This document shows, in pieces, positions 1-12,440 of a stretch of 64,000 nt of DNA. Source of the stretch: Capitella teleta (taxonomy: Eukaryota > Annelida > Polychaeta > Capitellidae). Below the pieces are notes generated by a model that saw nothing but the letters and a program-made list of their open reading frames with translations, was not told the DNA's origin and did not search any database. The position numbers were made by a program, and so were the translations under genes. The stretch's first letter is position 1, and each line of letters starts with the position of its first letter. Where the stretch lies: positions 105,852 through 169,851 of the forward strand of contig KB303819.1 in NCBI GenBank assembly GCA_000328365.1. Reading direction: 5' to 3'.

Positions 1-1000
1 CCTGAGGTAGATCAGGAAACTGACTCCATTTGAGGGTTTTAAGGTTTAAGCACTCATCACTCATCTGAATCAAGAAAAGAGGCATTGCTTATGCGACCAC
101 TAATAACCATAAACTCATCTTGGTCACAAATAGATGCATGGCCATATCTCCCCACACTCATTGGAGGCAGTGTTCTCCATTGCCTTGTGTGAGCTACGTA
201 GGCATAACAGTCACGTCGTGGAGCATTATTAGCATTATAGTTTCTTGGATGATTTCCATGCTCTTTGAATTTTGCATGAGACCTTCGCGTAAAACAGTGC
301 GACGCGCGACTTCATTGCTGAACAGAGTCAGTTCTAAGTTCTGGAGCAAATCCATGAAGCGACCCGTTCTTCCCTCAGAAGATCTCACCCAATTAATTCT
401 GAAGCAAAAGTAAGCTGCCCGCATCAGAACCACGTGTCGTTTAGAGTGCAGTAAGGTCACCCTCTGTCAGTTGATAAATTTCTGATTCCACGTCAATAAT
501 TTCTTCCAATTATCATTCAAGTACATGTAGGTAGCTATGGGTCACTTCGATTATGGTTTCCAGGCCGTACAGTCAAGCGAGGTTCTTGACAGACACGCAG
601 TTGGTGTATGCAACTTGTTCACAGAGGAATTCTTCAACAATCTTCTTTAATTTGACAAGCAGAAGTCTGTCACTGACAGCCAGAAATTCCAGTGCGTTTT
701 CTGCTGATATTTGAATGTTGCCTGAGTAGAGATATTCCACCAACAGGAGTCCAGTGGTTGAACTAACATCCTTCATGTGAATCTCGCCTGCATCTCTCTC
801 CTGCATGTCCGTTTGGAACATTCGACGGAAATACTCGCAAGATCCAGTCAGCACTACAATCATAAAATTTTGATCGAGGCTAGATCCGAAACCGGAAGTG
901 GGTAGCTTGACCTTCCCTGGTGACATCGAATTGGCAGTCTGACCTGACTCAACACACTTCTTGCAAATAGCAATTTCCGTCTCTTAAAGAAATATAAAGA
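1..1000 (-). pseudogene. kelch-like (BTB-BACK-kelch) pseudogene, partial
   Basis: Read on the minus strand, 926-573 encodes most of a BTB domain (EYFRRMF, LLVEYLYSGN and a helix ending in CEQVAYTNC). About 520-190 then gives BACK-domain pieces (YQLTEGDL; later ELTLFSNEV and VLREGLMQNS). About 150-65 gives one kelch repeat (WRTLPPMSVGRYGHASI). KLHL proteins have this order and usually act as CUL3 ubiquitin-ligase adaptors. The pieces lie in different frames: a stop falls after the BTB part, the BACK part is split by stops, and upstream of the BTB core the matching residues (FDVTREGQATHF) are in another frame. No splice sites explain these shifts, so I call it a decayed gene or retrocopy cut off by the window edge. 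The KLHL class is clear; which KLHL it came from is not. Confidence 0.72.
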
Positions 1001-2713
1001 GGAAGACTTTCATGAAAAAATGTTATTTTATGTTCTTTTAATCACAAAATGATGGATCAATTACAGGAGAGCACGTATTTTTTAATTTTTGGTCACAAAC
1101 AAAACAAGACACATTGGAAGTATGCCTACAAAACTGGAGAACAAAACAGATCATGCATGTAACTGCATGTAACACATTCCTTTATCAAAACATGAAACAA
1201 AGCAATACATGTATACAGAATTTAAAAAAAAAATTAAATTCGATAAACAACTTTCATATAACAAACATGCAGAACATGGTCAAAGGAAAATCCATACTCC
1301 CACTCAATAGGATCATACTGCGAGTGAAAATTGTAGGAAATTCAGAATACGAAAAACCAAGTTGGCTCGCGTCCTGTTCAATGCTAATCACATTGACTGC
1401 AAGACACTTCTTTTATGGAATGCAACTAATGAAGAAATGGAACATGCATCAAATTCAGAGATGAGTGAAGGTCATCACTCAAACAGCATTTAATATCAAT
1501 AACGGAAAGTGATGTCCAGGTGGGTTAGATATCATGGCTTTGCTCACAGATTTCAAAGCTCCGATATGTCATATCAAGGTCAAAGGTCATTTTAAGGTGC
1601 ACACAAAACACACAAAGGAGTAGACTGAAATGGCAAGAGACAACAATGTAATCAGAAATGGTACATTTGCAACAGGATTTCTCAAATGCGATTATTTCGA
1701 TCGCTTCGGAAAATACGGATTTAAATTTTCACTAAAATACACTGGCAAAGTGGAAAATCAGACATCAATCAATAATTATTGTTTTGATTGATCATTGATT
1801 GCCAAAATTTCAAAGAAAATTGAGCTATATTTTTGCAGTTTTACTCCTTGAATTCCACAGGAATCAGTAAAGTTTTACAACAATTATCCCATAATGCATC
1901 GTTTATGTTTTTCTGAAAACAATATAAGAATAAAAATATATTTGGTCAACAATTCACATAACAACAAGAAATCAAAAAATTTCAGTTTGCATAATTGAAT
2001 GAACGAAATACAAATCTCATACATTTCATTCTGAAAGAACAAAAATGCTTCACGCTCTATTTGAGGAAGAAATAAAATAAAGATTCCATAATATATTAAT
2101 AGATTTGTATATGGTTATATAAACAACAGGTGCTACTATCATAGCATATGTAATGAATTGAAAGAATGAATAGATTGAATGAAGGAATGAACGGTTGCTG
2201 TAAAATTAATTATATCATAATTTGATGGCATACAGCTAGGGGTACCAGCACATTGAATGTGAAGAAAAAAGCCAATCACTGACGCTCAAATAAAAGTCAT
2301 GAACACACACATCATGAATTTTGCTAAAGGTTGCAATGTAAAAGATGAGATTTTCAGCAGAAATGATCTTTAAAACAATAGAACAAGAGATCACAGGAGA
2401 CTAAGAATTGACTAATTCACATCTAAACAAAAGAATTACAATAATGATATGATCTTCATATAAGGGTGTTGAATCCTGCTCTTACGAGACACAAGAATGA
2501 CTATTTATCTTATGCACCTCATCAAACAAAGCAAAGTTGACAACAATTATTTTAATTGTTAATTCACGCCAGAATTAAATGAAACGTGCAGATGAAACTT
2601 TGATACTTCCTAAGTGAATTCAAGTGGAATACCTCAGCTGACAAAAAGATTAATAATTCCTTAAAGCAAAGATCCATGCAAAATAAACGAAATGATTAAA
2701 CAAACACGTTTAG
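1001..2713. other. AT-rich non-coding interval, probably includes PGAP2 3' UTR
   Basis: No coding similarity is seen in this stretch. The part next to 2714 lies just after the PGAP2 stop and should hold its 3' UTR. A minus-strand ATTAAA-type signal is near 2550, but the mRNA end cannot be fixed. The rest is AT-rich with short palindromes (around 1755-1800) and no recognisable repeat. Confidence 0.4.
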
Positions 2714-5700
2714 TCAATCCTTGTGCATAGGAACCATGAATGAGATTGCACCGTGGCCGAAATCATAGACAGCGCATCCGTGAAAGGCGATGTTGGTCAG
2801 AACCACTGTGTACTCACACGCAGCAAAATAAGTGTAGACTGCAAAGATAATATGAAAGATGTTTGCAGATGCGTTTTTTTTCACAGGACTCACTGCCAGC
2901 TTCGCAGAACTTGTTGTGACGATAGAAAAAGTAACCAGCAAGGAGGCATGCCATCAAATTGGCGAGGAACATCGCTAGTTTCTTCCGATCTGCAGCCACT
3001 TCCTGAGGACGATAAAAGTCAGAGTCAAATCAGAATCAAGGTCAAAATCAATCCGTAGTGATGTTCTCATAGGGTTTCAGAATATTTGGGGTAAATTTAC
3101 GCACCACAAAATTTACTTGAGTTTAAATTAATGGTCGCATTATCATCATAATCAACTTTCAGTTTCTCAAAAACAGACACAAAACATTGATGAGAGACGC
3201 CAGATTTTTGGATACTGATTGCAGAGCAGTATTGAAAAAGTAAATACCCATATGATATTGGAGATGAAAGAATGAGCAAGTTTGAGTGAATTTACAAACC
3301 TTCCTAGAGAGCGGTCGATATGATTTGGACCATTTATTCAGCAGAAGAGACAGTAGCATGTGACATTCTGATGCGATGATGAAAAGAATAAAACTCCTCT
3401 CATGAACAACTAAAAGACAAACGCCAGATTAGAAAACACTTCTCAACACATTCATAACTCACGATAGTTTTCAGTTGATGAAACGCAAGTTAGGAGAATG
3501 AGGAAGAAGTTCTCTGAGATGTTCAGCAGCATATTGACCCACACAAGGGTGTTGTAGAAACGCTGGGCAGATAAAAGGGCTTTTGATGACAGGTAGAAGT
3601 TGAAGTACATCACAGCAATCATGAATCTTGGAGCGCAGTGCAGCGCAATGCAGATACGCCAGATGTAGCGTTGGGGAGTGAAGCCCCCGATTGCAGAGCT
3701 AATAGATGGCAGGTAGTTGACGACCTGCAAAACAAGCATAAATCATGATGTCAAGTTGAACAAGTAGAATTTATAATTTCCTTAGTACGGCTATTGTGTG
3801 GAAGGATTGTCATGATTTGACTCGTTCACGCCTCAGAGTAACAAGTGGGTAAATGCTGAATTAGTTCATGACGGGGAGAAGACATTAATAGGAGGCAGAT
3901 TCTGGCATCAAATCTCGGCACGATGCCCAGGTCACAGGTGCATTCTCTAACATGTACATCAGTCTTTACGATTTAAAACGGCCAGGTGAGCAATTTTTAG
4001 CTCTCCTAAAATGCTATAGGCGAGCAATTTGCTCAGCTAAACACAATTCATCAAAATTAAGTAACTATTACCAAGTTACCAGTTAAGCCCTTTTTATGTT
4101 TGCTAGCCCGAGCTCGCGAGTCATCTTCGGGGAGCTTGCCTCTGCTTGCTGCATTAACTTTTAGCGCAGTCGCAAAGCGAAACTGAAACCATTGCTATGA
4201 ACGCTCAGACACATGTCACTTCAAGTTTGTATATATATTTTTTTCCCTGGACGCCGATCGGACTCAACCTCTCATGCATAAAACATTAGCTTCCATATAA
4301 GGCGATCGGTAATCTCGATTCGAGCCTGACCGCCTCCAGAGACAAACGCGGGGAAAATGAAGTCTCTTAATAAGGAGTTCGGCAATCTTCGGCAATACTC
4401 GGAGGAGACTCAACATGCGATTTCTTGCGAATGTAAACAAGAGAATCTTAGCCGAGCAACTTTTCGCTCGCGTGAATCAATTTTGCGCGAGCAATGGCGA
4501 GCGGAGAGCAATTGCTCGCGTGAAAACGAATAGACTGATGTACATACATCCTTTTCTTGTAGTGCACAGTTTGATGTTGGGAGTGATTTATAATAAACGT
4601 TTCTTGTATTTTACATTTCTTAATCGCCATAGTCCTGCAACCCTGGAGTTCTCAGCCGATTGCCACTCCACTGGCACCTGCCTGAACTTGCCACTTGCCA
4701 ACTTGGGACCTTGGCTTGGGTGACCATGTCAGGCACAGGGAGTCTTACCAGTGGGCTCTGGATACATGGAATGCCTATGCAGCCTTCTAGACAGTGTATA
4801 ATAATATCAAGGGAAGTCACTGATTTCTCAGATTAACAATAACAAAGCCTAGGAAGCTACATTCCCCTCACGGGAGAGAGATGAGGCTTTGGATCTGGCA
4901 AGATTATGAATAAATGAACCTATAGACACCAAAAACTCCGCACGGCAGTGACTAATTAGTCATTAATTGCACAAAAATGCTTCCATTTCCAAAACGACTA
5001 GCAACGGGTACGATGGCTGCAGCATTCAACCTTCACCTTAACAAGCCGCTCAGTGATTGATCAATAATAGTCCAGCTGAGAAATGCAATTGAAATTAATC
5101 AAAGCATTCACTCGATAGAGATCAGTCCAGCAGTATGATTCTATAAATTATTCGATGCATATAACAGTATTCAGATAATTTTATAGTTCGTAATACTTGT
5201 TATAAATTCTAAAGTTATTAGATAGATAACACAACATGTTGTGAGGTATATAAAACGATTCTAAACATATACACCAGAGGGCGCTGTATGTGTCGTCTGC
5301 TAATTCCCGTCAAGTCAACTTACTTAAATGCAATGTGTCTTTCAACTCTAACTCCTTTTTCTAGCCTATTTCATGCTCAATTTGACTCTCAGAATAGCTT
5401 TTATTGTTCGAGAGACAATTACAGACAGGATGTTTCACTCTAAAGCCAATCTGTTAAATTAAGAATGTATCCTGAGCTTTACACTTTTGCAGCTCCATTC
5501 CGGTTTTAAGGATTTTATTTCGACATTTAGCGATCGTGAGTTCGCTGCGCGCTGAAAATATGCTGCGGTCCGACAAAATGGATGCATCGTACCCGTTGCT
5601 AGTCGTTTTGCAACTGAATGGATTTTTGGCCAATTAATTAGTAATTAGGCGTTGCCGTACGAGATTATTGGTGTCAATCGTTTCATTTATTGGTGATCTT

Positions 5701-6192
5701 GCCAGATCCGAAGTTTCGGCTCCCTCTTTTGAAGAGAAGATTGCTTTCGAGGCAAGCGTCCTAAGATTGACAGGAATCAGTGACTTCCCTTGATATTATC
5801 TATAATTAGAATCTATATAGACAGAAAGCATTCACTGCATTGAGTTTTGTCCAAATCTGCTCGCTCACTGGTAAGACCCCCTGTGATGTCAGGTGTTTGC
5901 AGCGCGGCATCGTTCAGAGGGTACAGACATAATTATTAGAAAAGATGATCAGGCCTGACTGATAATCTTATCATGAAGGATATGCATTCAGTGATCAGAG
6001 TACAACTCAGAACTCTTTTCGCGTACTCACTCCACAATGTGTCGCCGTTGATTCGTGCCAGTCGTACATGAGCGATAATAGCAGACAAGCGAAGAAACCA
6101 CCGATAGGCAGCGATAAAACGATCTTTGCTAGATTCGATCCTGATAATTTGAAAACCACTTGCTGGTTTCCGACTGTTTCCACGGTTGGCAT
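2714..6192 (-). CDS. PGAP2: post-GPI attachment to proteins factor 2 (PGAP2)
   Basis: Five minus-strand exons join in phase: 6192-6031, 3724-3463, 3409-3300, 3002-2894 and 2838-2714, giving 255 aa plus stop (the human protein is 254 aa by memory). All introns are GT-AG. PGAP2 is a multi-pass Golgi/ER membrane protein of the Frag1/DRAM/Sfk1 family, needed for fatty-acid remodelling of GPI anchors after transfer to protein. Family hallmarks seen are ESTATHCGV at the end of exon 1, NYLPSISSAIGG and PQRYIWR plus LHCAPRF in exon 2, YRHNKFCEAG in exon 4, and CEYTVVLTNIAFH near the C-terminus. The start follows from the ATG at 6192, which leads straight into a first membrane segment (about residues 22-41). 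Intron 1 (2.3 kb) carries an inverted-repeat transposon. The gene is head-to-head with the ATF2-like gene. Confidence 0.95.
3980..4530. repeat. dispersed GAGCAA/GCGAGC-rich repeat, copy 1
   Basis: Its left end (about 3990-4030) has CTCTCCTAAAA and GGCGAGCAA. Its right end (about 4445-4520) has GAGCAACTTTTCGCTC, a CAATTTTGCGCGAGC core and GGCGAGCG units. The same order of motifs recurs at about 60685-61230, over a similar length of about 550 bp, so this looks like a two-copy interspersed family. The middle parts have diverged and I could not align them by eye. The class is unknown; a non-autonomous DNA element is plausible. Confidence 0.45.
4797..5803. mobile_element. non-autonomous DNA transposon with ~210 bp terminal inverted repeats
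   Basis: The left arm (about 4801-5013) and the reverse complement of the right arm (about 5588-5800) share long blocks: ATATCAAGGGAAGTCACTGA at the tip, GGATCTGGCAAGAT, AATAAATGAA and AACGACTAGCAACGGGTACG at the inner end. The arms are clearly diverged, so the copy is not young. Between them lie about 570 bp without an open frame, so it is non-autonomous. TA-rich sequence flanks both tips but no exact target duplication is clear. It sits inside PGAP2 intron 1. Confidence 0.8.
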
Positions 6193-7382
6193 AGCTAATA
6201 TTGCGCCAGAAACGATTAAATTGGCAAAGATAAAAAGTAAAAATGTCCTTTCTGGAAGTCCTGAAAATTTGTTTGTGTTCCTACACAGAAACCGATGACG
6301 TCATGAAAAACTGAGCTCCTGTCAAAGTAAGTTGCTCAACATTTGCATCAAATGGCAATTGACACTTATTTCACAAATAAATAAAATCTTTTGTAGATTT
6401 AAAGTTTAAGCAATTCTTTAATCATATTCCATACTTGAAATGTGTATAAATAACTGAGTTTTCAATGGTAACTAATGCACACATTTTGATGACGTACGTG
6501 AATATTGGGTACAATAATTGCGGCGTCATCGAAACTCGTGCACAATAATTTGGCTCCGTCTGGAGGAATGTTGTCAAGAGGAAGTTGGTGAAATTCTGGA
6601 ACGAAAAAAAAAATGACTTTCGCTGATTTTTCATGGCTGAATCTTGTGAATAATTAACTTTATTCTATAAAACTGAGTGAGTTGGTATTGATAATTAATG
6701 TGGTAGTGTTAACAGTCACCGATCTAGGGTAGCAGTCATGCGCCACCCCCCTTTCCAGTTTCCTCACACTTCTGACACTCAACACACTGACACTCCACTG
6801 GGACTGTCCCTAGATAATATTAATAAATTATAAATAGTTCTTGATTGATGTAAGTTTGCACCTGAGCACCATCACCATTCACCATCTTGCCCTGGAATTT
6901 GAAACTTTCAGGGGCTACTTTGATGGTGGGGAGGACATCTTGAAAGTTTTTCTCACAAATCACGAGTCAGCATAAATTATTTTATGTTTAAAATTATCAA
7001 AGATGAGGTTAAAACTTACCCGCTTCTTTGAGTAGGCCGTAAACACTTTATCCTCTGCAAGATCCAATTAAGAGCATGTTTTCAGTGCCAGCTCCTTAAA
7101 ATATCACCATCATCCAGCGCAATTTTTTATTTGCCTGAAGCCGCGAGATAGCATGCTTTCATGCTGTGTGTTAGAAGTTGAATAGAGCAGACGTTAACTT
7201 TATAGTGACTCCACCTCTACATTGATCCTTAGGGTTGGTAAAACGGATTTGGAGTTATGCAGACGATACTGCAACCCCATTGTCACATGGTCAAACCGAG
7301 GCATTTGAGGTGCAGAGCAAAGAACGATGAATGTTTTTTTCAGAAACTTCTTTCAGTTATTAACGTAAATTGTATTGCAGCC
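6193..7382. promoter_or_regulatory. shared 5' interval between divergent PGAP2 and ATF2-like genes
   Basis: These 1.19 kb separate the PGAP2 ATG (6192, minus) from the ATF2-like ATG (7383, plus). They must hold both promoters and 5' UTRs unless further upstream exons exist. A perfect palindromic CRE lies at 6296-6303 and a CRE-like TGACGTAC near 6490. No coding sequence is seen. A poly-A run at about 6605 and a CA/TG-poor AT-rich middle are unremarkable. Confidence 0.55.
6296..6303. promoter_or_regulatory. cAMP response element, TGACGTCA
   Basis: This is an exact 8-bp CRE palindrome, 104 bp upstream of the PGAP2 ATG and 1.08 kb upstream of the ATF2-like ATG. ATF2/7 and CREB family bZIP dimers are known to bind this sequence. 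That it works here is inference. Confidence 0.5.
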
Positions 7383-10300
7383 ATGGCGGAAGATGATGAT
7401 CGCCCCTTTGTGTGTTCAGAGCCAAACTGCAGCATGGTAAAGAGGTCCTTGAGTGCATTGCCGTTGATCTAATTGCGTCATTGCAGCGTTTTGTGAATGA
7501 AGACCATCTGAGCGTGCACAAAATGAAGCATGAAATGTCTCTGTCTCTTTTTCCCGGAGGATCAAAGGCGTCGTCCAATCTCCTCTTTGTCGGTCAGTTC
7601 ATTTTATTCCCATCTAACTTATTATCTTATCTCTATTCTTATCTCATAACAGATCAAACTCCAACTCCGACCAAATTTCTCCGGAATTGCGAAGAAATTG
7701 GACTATTCAGCGATTTGAGCAAAAATCCTTTTGAGGAGGCTTTCAAGAAGGCTGCAGACACAGTGCATGACATTAAAACAGACGTCAGTGCTGGAATATA
7801 AACTGAAATAATCTTATCTTATCCTATCACAGGGGCCTAATCTCCCAGGACCAGATGCTGGAGAGGTCTTACACACACCCCACCCCCCTCACCTGCTACC
7901 AGTAAGCACCACTCCCTCCCCCCTTAACCTCTTTTAACGCTCTCCCCACAGCAGGCGCACGTTCCAAAGATAAGCCCTCTGGCCCGAACAGAGCCACGAT
8001 CCGTCCCTGTCATCGTAGTGTCACAAGACACACCACCAGGGTCAGTCGCTCCCCTTCCCGTTGCCTCGGTGGCGCCACCTCTGCCTGGGCCATCCGCTGA
8101 TCTGCAGTCAACCATTGAAGTGAAGTCACCTCTGCCTCCGAAGAAAGCGATGCTCGCGAAACAAGTGAAGGAAGAAGAAGAAATGAAAGTGAAATCGCCA
8201 ACCACTCCATCGGTTGTGTAAGTCACATTATAAAAGAGATTCTAGGAGAATTAGCAAGATTCACAATGCACTGATTGGACGTTATGATGACCTGCTTTAA
8301 GAATAGCCCAATTACAAGACAATTTCGATATGTCAAACTCCCATAACTCAAATTACTCTATAACTCAAAGTCATTTCAAGCGTCATTCACGCCTTTCTTG
8401 AAGTTGAGCGAGTGATTCTTGGATCGAATAACTCCTGAATCCTATTCATGCTTGCAATATCAGAGATACTATGAAATGCACACAAGACTTCAAAGAGAGA
8501 GCAATAAGTGGGCTTTTTTTCTCTTTTTTTTTAATTTTCTTTTTTTCTTTATTGTCTTTTTTTTTTACCATGCTTGATCTATTTTACTATTTCTTGAAGG
8601 CTCTATAACTCAAAGTCATTTTGACGATCCCTTGAAATTTGAGATTATACCGTATTGCCTCGATATGCAGATATGCGCTTTCTATAATTTTTGTCCGCAG
8701 TTATCCATGTTAAACAGTCCATGATAGGATTTGTCTACGTTGTTCCGACAGGTCAAAGGTCATTCATTCTAGCATTTGTTTGCTAAATTGGCAAATTTCA
8801 ATCGATTTTTTTATTGGATATTGACATTATTTTAGAAGTTAATACATCTTATATTTCGATTCATTGATACTGAAGATTTAATAACCGTTTTATCTTGCTC
8901 TGAGAAGAATTTGTGGTCGGCTTTACCCAACTGTCTAACAGACCAGCTGTAGGAAAATAATATTCAAAATGACACACTCAAGCCGAAGAGTCACTTGACT
9001 TGATAGAGTTTGAAGGTTTTATTTTGTTAACTCGTTAACTCACACATAAGTCAACGTTTGTGGTCAGATAAGATGGCTTCTTGTTTTTGTAACTGCATAA
9101 TTCTACTCGGCTACGCCTCAGTAATTATTCAGCGACAGAATCCCCCGGCCATCCGACCTGATCATAAACCCCTCCTGCTTGTGAATTAACCCTTAATTAG
9201 AACACCTGCGCTGAATTGCCCTCTACGTCCAATCAGTGTTGAACTGGCAAACATGAGCCTCAGTTCCCTTAAATGTGCAGAAAAAACTCATGTTATGTTA
9301 TGTTGACAGCCTGCAATCACCGGTTTCCAACAATTCATCAGAAGGCAAATCCAACCAGTATGTTCTTCAAGTTCTGGTACAAATGCCAGGAGGGGAACTG
9401 GTCCCGGTTCAGATCCCTGCTTCCGTTGCACCCTCCTCTGCCTCTTCCTGTTCCACCCCAGCAACCATCTCCATGGCAAACACAAGTACTGCAGCCGTAA
9501 CTATGACAACCACGACCGGCCTCGCTTCTGTCACCACTAAACAGGTTGGTGCGAGGTTCTTTTCTTGAAACTTTTAAAAGTTTTACTTACAGCTCCACCT
9601 ACTTTTTGAATTCTCCGAAATTGACAACATTTTTATTCAACTTATATTCAGAAATTGAAGGCTGCTATCCAGCAAAATTCCGCTTCCACTTCCGGGGTTC
9701 AGAGGTTACCAGAGGTCAAGGTCACTGATCTCAAAGGTCAACAACCTTCAGGGTCAAAAGCAGTGAGAGAATATAGCCTTAATTTTTTACTTTTAATCTA
9801 TATTTACATTTCACCTTTCAGATTTTGACGAATCCTGTGCCAATTAAGATAGAGCAGAATTACTCGTCACAACTGAGCATGATGTCGTCCGATTCTGAGA
9901 ATTCCATGGGGTTCAACTGCGATGAAAGCGACTCGTCCGCATCGTAAATATCTGCAATTTTCAGGATTTAATTTAATCCTTTTTACTTGCCAGTAAGCGG
10001 AGGCGGACCATGTCTATTGAGAGCGGAGATGGGGATCCTGATGATCGCAGGAAGAAGTTTCTAGAACGAAACAGGTTCTTTAAAAAAAAAATTACTTCTT
10101 GACATGTCTTCTTTTTCATCATTTTCTTTTTTATTCTATTCTCAGGGCAGCTGCAGCAAGATGTCGACAGAAGAAGAAAGCATGGATTGGAAATTTAGAG
10201 AATAAAGCAGATGACCTTCAATCCCTGAATGTCAGGCTGCAGGTACGACGCAGTAATAATCATGTTTTAAACTTCTATTAATGATTCTATTAATGAACTT

Positions 10301-10727
10301 GCAGAATGAAGTCACCGTTTTAAAAAGTGAAGTAGCGCAGTTGAAAGGTCTCTTATTGGCTCACAAGGATTGTCCAATCACGGTGCAGCAGCAACAACAG
10401 GGAAACTTCGCCCTTGGTGCGTCTTGTCTTTTAAGATTGAAATTCCGTCAACATGAATCTCTTATTTAGAGCTTTTTCACTTCTTCTGATCGCAGTGTAA
10501 TTTTTTTTCTTGCGTAATTTTCATTCGCAGCTCAGTCGCCATCACTGGAGACTCAGTCAGACTCAATATCCAGCACAAGTCAGAATGCAGCCCTTGCACT
10601 AGAGAAGTCCAACTGCAGCCCTCCTGAAACCGTAGCAACCTCAGCTTTGGCTGCCATGGCGACCAGAACCTTGACAACCAACCAAACATTCACCATTATA
10701 ACCGTTCCATCAACTGAAAATTCTTGA
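7383..10727 (+). CDS. ATF2: ATF2/ATF7/CREB5-type bZIP transcription factor
   Basis: Twelve exons join in phase: 7383-7436, 7487-7592, 7653-7783, 7833-7865, 7952-8217, 9310-9544, 9652-9762, 9822-9943, 9994-10074, 10146-10242, 10305-10416, 10531-10727 (514 aa; human ATF2 is 505). The N-terminus has the C2H2 finger (C11, C16, H29, H33) and the stress-kinase motif DQTPTPTKF, where T56 and T58 match the p38/JNK sites of ATF2. The middle is rich in Pro, Ser and Thr. The bZIP (about 371-445) has FLERNRAAAARCRQKKKAW followed by heptad leucines and the family tag LLAHKDCP. It binds CRE/AP-1 sites as a dimer in the nucleus. The symbol stands for the whole ATF2/ATF7/CREB5 group, since one invertebrate gene probably predates the vertebrate split. 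The donor of exon 4 (GTCTTA) is weak, so that 11-residue exon is the least certain part. Confidence 0.93.
8218..9309. other. ATF2-like intron 5
   Basis: An AT-rich 1.1 kb intron with T-rich tracts (8514-8570). A 19-bp direct repeat beginning CTATAACTCAAAGTC occurs at 8358-8376 and 8603-8621. No gene or classified repeat is seen. Confidence 0.5.
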
Positions 10728-11460
10728 TTTTTTTTTTTTTTCAATTTTAATTTTTGTTGTGCAATATACTTGATTTTAGATCTCGTTATTAATTATGCCA
10801 ATAGCAATTTGAAGACCATGTGCAGTGCATTTGCTGATTTCTGATTTTATTGGTTTATCAATTGCTGAATCCCTGTTTGCGGCCTATTATCCATGCTCAC
10901 TGTGCCAAGTATCCATGTTTTTAAAACTCAAAAATCCATGTTCAGGGCCCTGAGTATCCTTGTTTGGGGCCTTTTATTAATTGCTGCATGAGTGTCTTCA
11001 AGTGGTTCATTTTGGTTGATTCTTGGTTGACAAAAATGGAGATTTTTAACAACACACCCACTATTTTACTGGTATGTTTGAAAACTTTTTTCTTTCTTTT
11101 TTAATTTTTTTGAAATTTTTGAATTTTCTGTTAAGTTTCTTATTACAGTTTGTTAATTGTTGCAAAATTTTTTAACAATGAAAATATAATTTGTGTTCAA
11201 TGTCAAGGCAGTTTCTGTTTCTAGGCATAATTATATAATACAACAGAATCACTTAATTAGTAATTAATACATTTCTTGAAAACATTTCCTGATTATAATC
11301 TTCACCTAGTGTATGTACGAATAATACTATGGACTGCTTATTTGAAGATTATTCGTTATGGAAACACAAATTTTGTGTGTTAATTCTGTCATTTGTTTAT
11401 CACTATCCACTCATTCATAATTATTGATGGAAATAAAAATATTATTTTGAAAATCTGCAT
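10728..11460 (+). other. 3' UTR of the ATF2-like gene
   Basis: This follows the stop at 10727. It contains T-rich tracts and several copies of a short ATCCATGTT...GGCC motif (10885-10975), and ends near the AATAAA at 11432-11437. No coding potential is seen. Confidence 0.55.
11432..11437 (+). terminator. poly(A) signal of the ATF2-like gene
   Basis: An AATAAA hexamer 705 bp after the stop, with no earlier perfect hexamer noticed in the 3' UTR. Cleavage would fall near 11450-11460. Confidence 0.5.
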
Positions 11461-11879
11461 TGTTATTCAGCTTATACGTGCTTAGTATAAATTTATTTAT
11501 ACTAAATATTATTAGTTATAATATTATTAATATTATTATTATACTATATTATAAAGTAATTGTGAAGTTAATGAGCTCGCGATTGAATAATTATATTCAT
11601 CGTTGGCATATTAAGTACATGCACCTCTCATTGATTCAGAAGCCTCGGTCGATAGGATTCGTTTACGTAATGTACGTTAATTAAGAACTGTGTATTATGC
11701 ATTTTAAATCCGGCCGTATATCTGAGCTAGACGTCTTCATATGCTGATCCATGGAATGCCTCAAACACCAATTCCGATTCTTTTCCGTTGTCACATTATA
11801 AAAGTTGTGCAACGATATTGTTTTATGTTGACAGGCTGTTTTGTTTTTTTTGGGGTTTTTTTACCAATTCTGTTCGTTT

Positions 11880-12440
11880 AAATCAACTCGTCGATGTCAA
11901 GGTTTTACCGCTAATCATCCCGACGCCTGTTGCGAGAAGTTCAGGAACGGAGATTGAGGTCTCGGACCTTGCTGTATCCAAGAACAGGACGCGTGGGAGG
12001 AGCCAGCCTCATATGGTGTGGGGAGGCATTTCCTTCAACGCAAATACTCCCTCCCTTCTTGGTGACTGAGGGGGACTTGACCGCAAGACGGTGCATCACA
12101 GAGTCTTGATTATCATCAAACTGTCACTCATCAGTCTCCTCTCCTTCAAGGACATCCTGAAATCTCTTGGTTTCAGCAAGATAATGTCCGTTCTCGATCC
12201 CTCGATATGGCCAGTTTACTCATCTGCAATCGAGCATCTTCTGGTCCAACTTAAGACAACCATCTTCGACGCCCTCCTCCTCCCCGCAATATTGCCGAGA
12301 ACTGATTGCAGCCGCTCGCGAAGAATGGGGTAACATACTTCAAGCCAGAATCCAAACGCTCTGCAACCACATCATGCGCCGAATGTGCACGGAGTGTGTG
12401 GACGCGAGAGGTGGACGCAGTTGATATTGAATGAACCATT
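11880..12440 (+). pseudogene. Tc1/mariner-like transposase relic
   Basis: Scattered pieces in several frames follow the order of a Tc1-type DDE transposase. SQPHMVWGGISF is the WGGI block before the second catalytic Asp. At about 12225 comes IEHLLVQLKTTI, matching the usual NPIEHLW region, and near 12320 a trace of an EEW block. At about 12370-12420 MRRMCTECVDARGG matches the C-terminal MRRRC...ARGGHT. The N-terminal helix-turn-helix domain and the first Asp region are not seen. Frameshifts and stops are many, so it cannot encode a transposase. Terminal inverted repeats were not found. Confidence 0.72.

Larger units (their letters stand above)
3725..6030. other. PGAP2 intron 1, repeat-filled
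   Basis: This 2.3 kb intron holds a GAGCGA-rich dispersed repeat (about 3980-4530), a short unclassified segment (4620-4740) and a roughly 1.0 kb inverted-repeat element (about 4797-5803). No open frame here resembles a protein. Confidence 0.7.

Noticed and set aside
1114-1464. 116-residue plus-strand frame
   Set aside because: Composition looks like translated AT-rich non-coding DNA and there is no family similarity.
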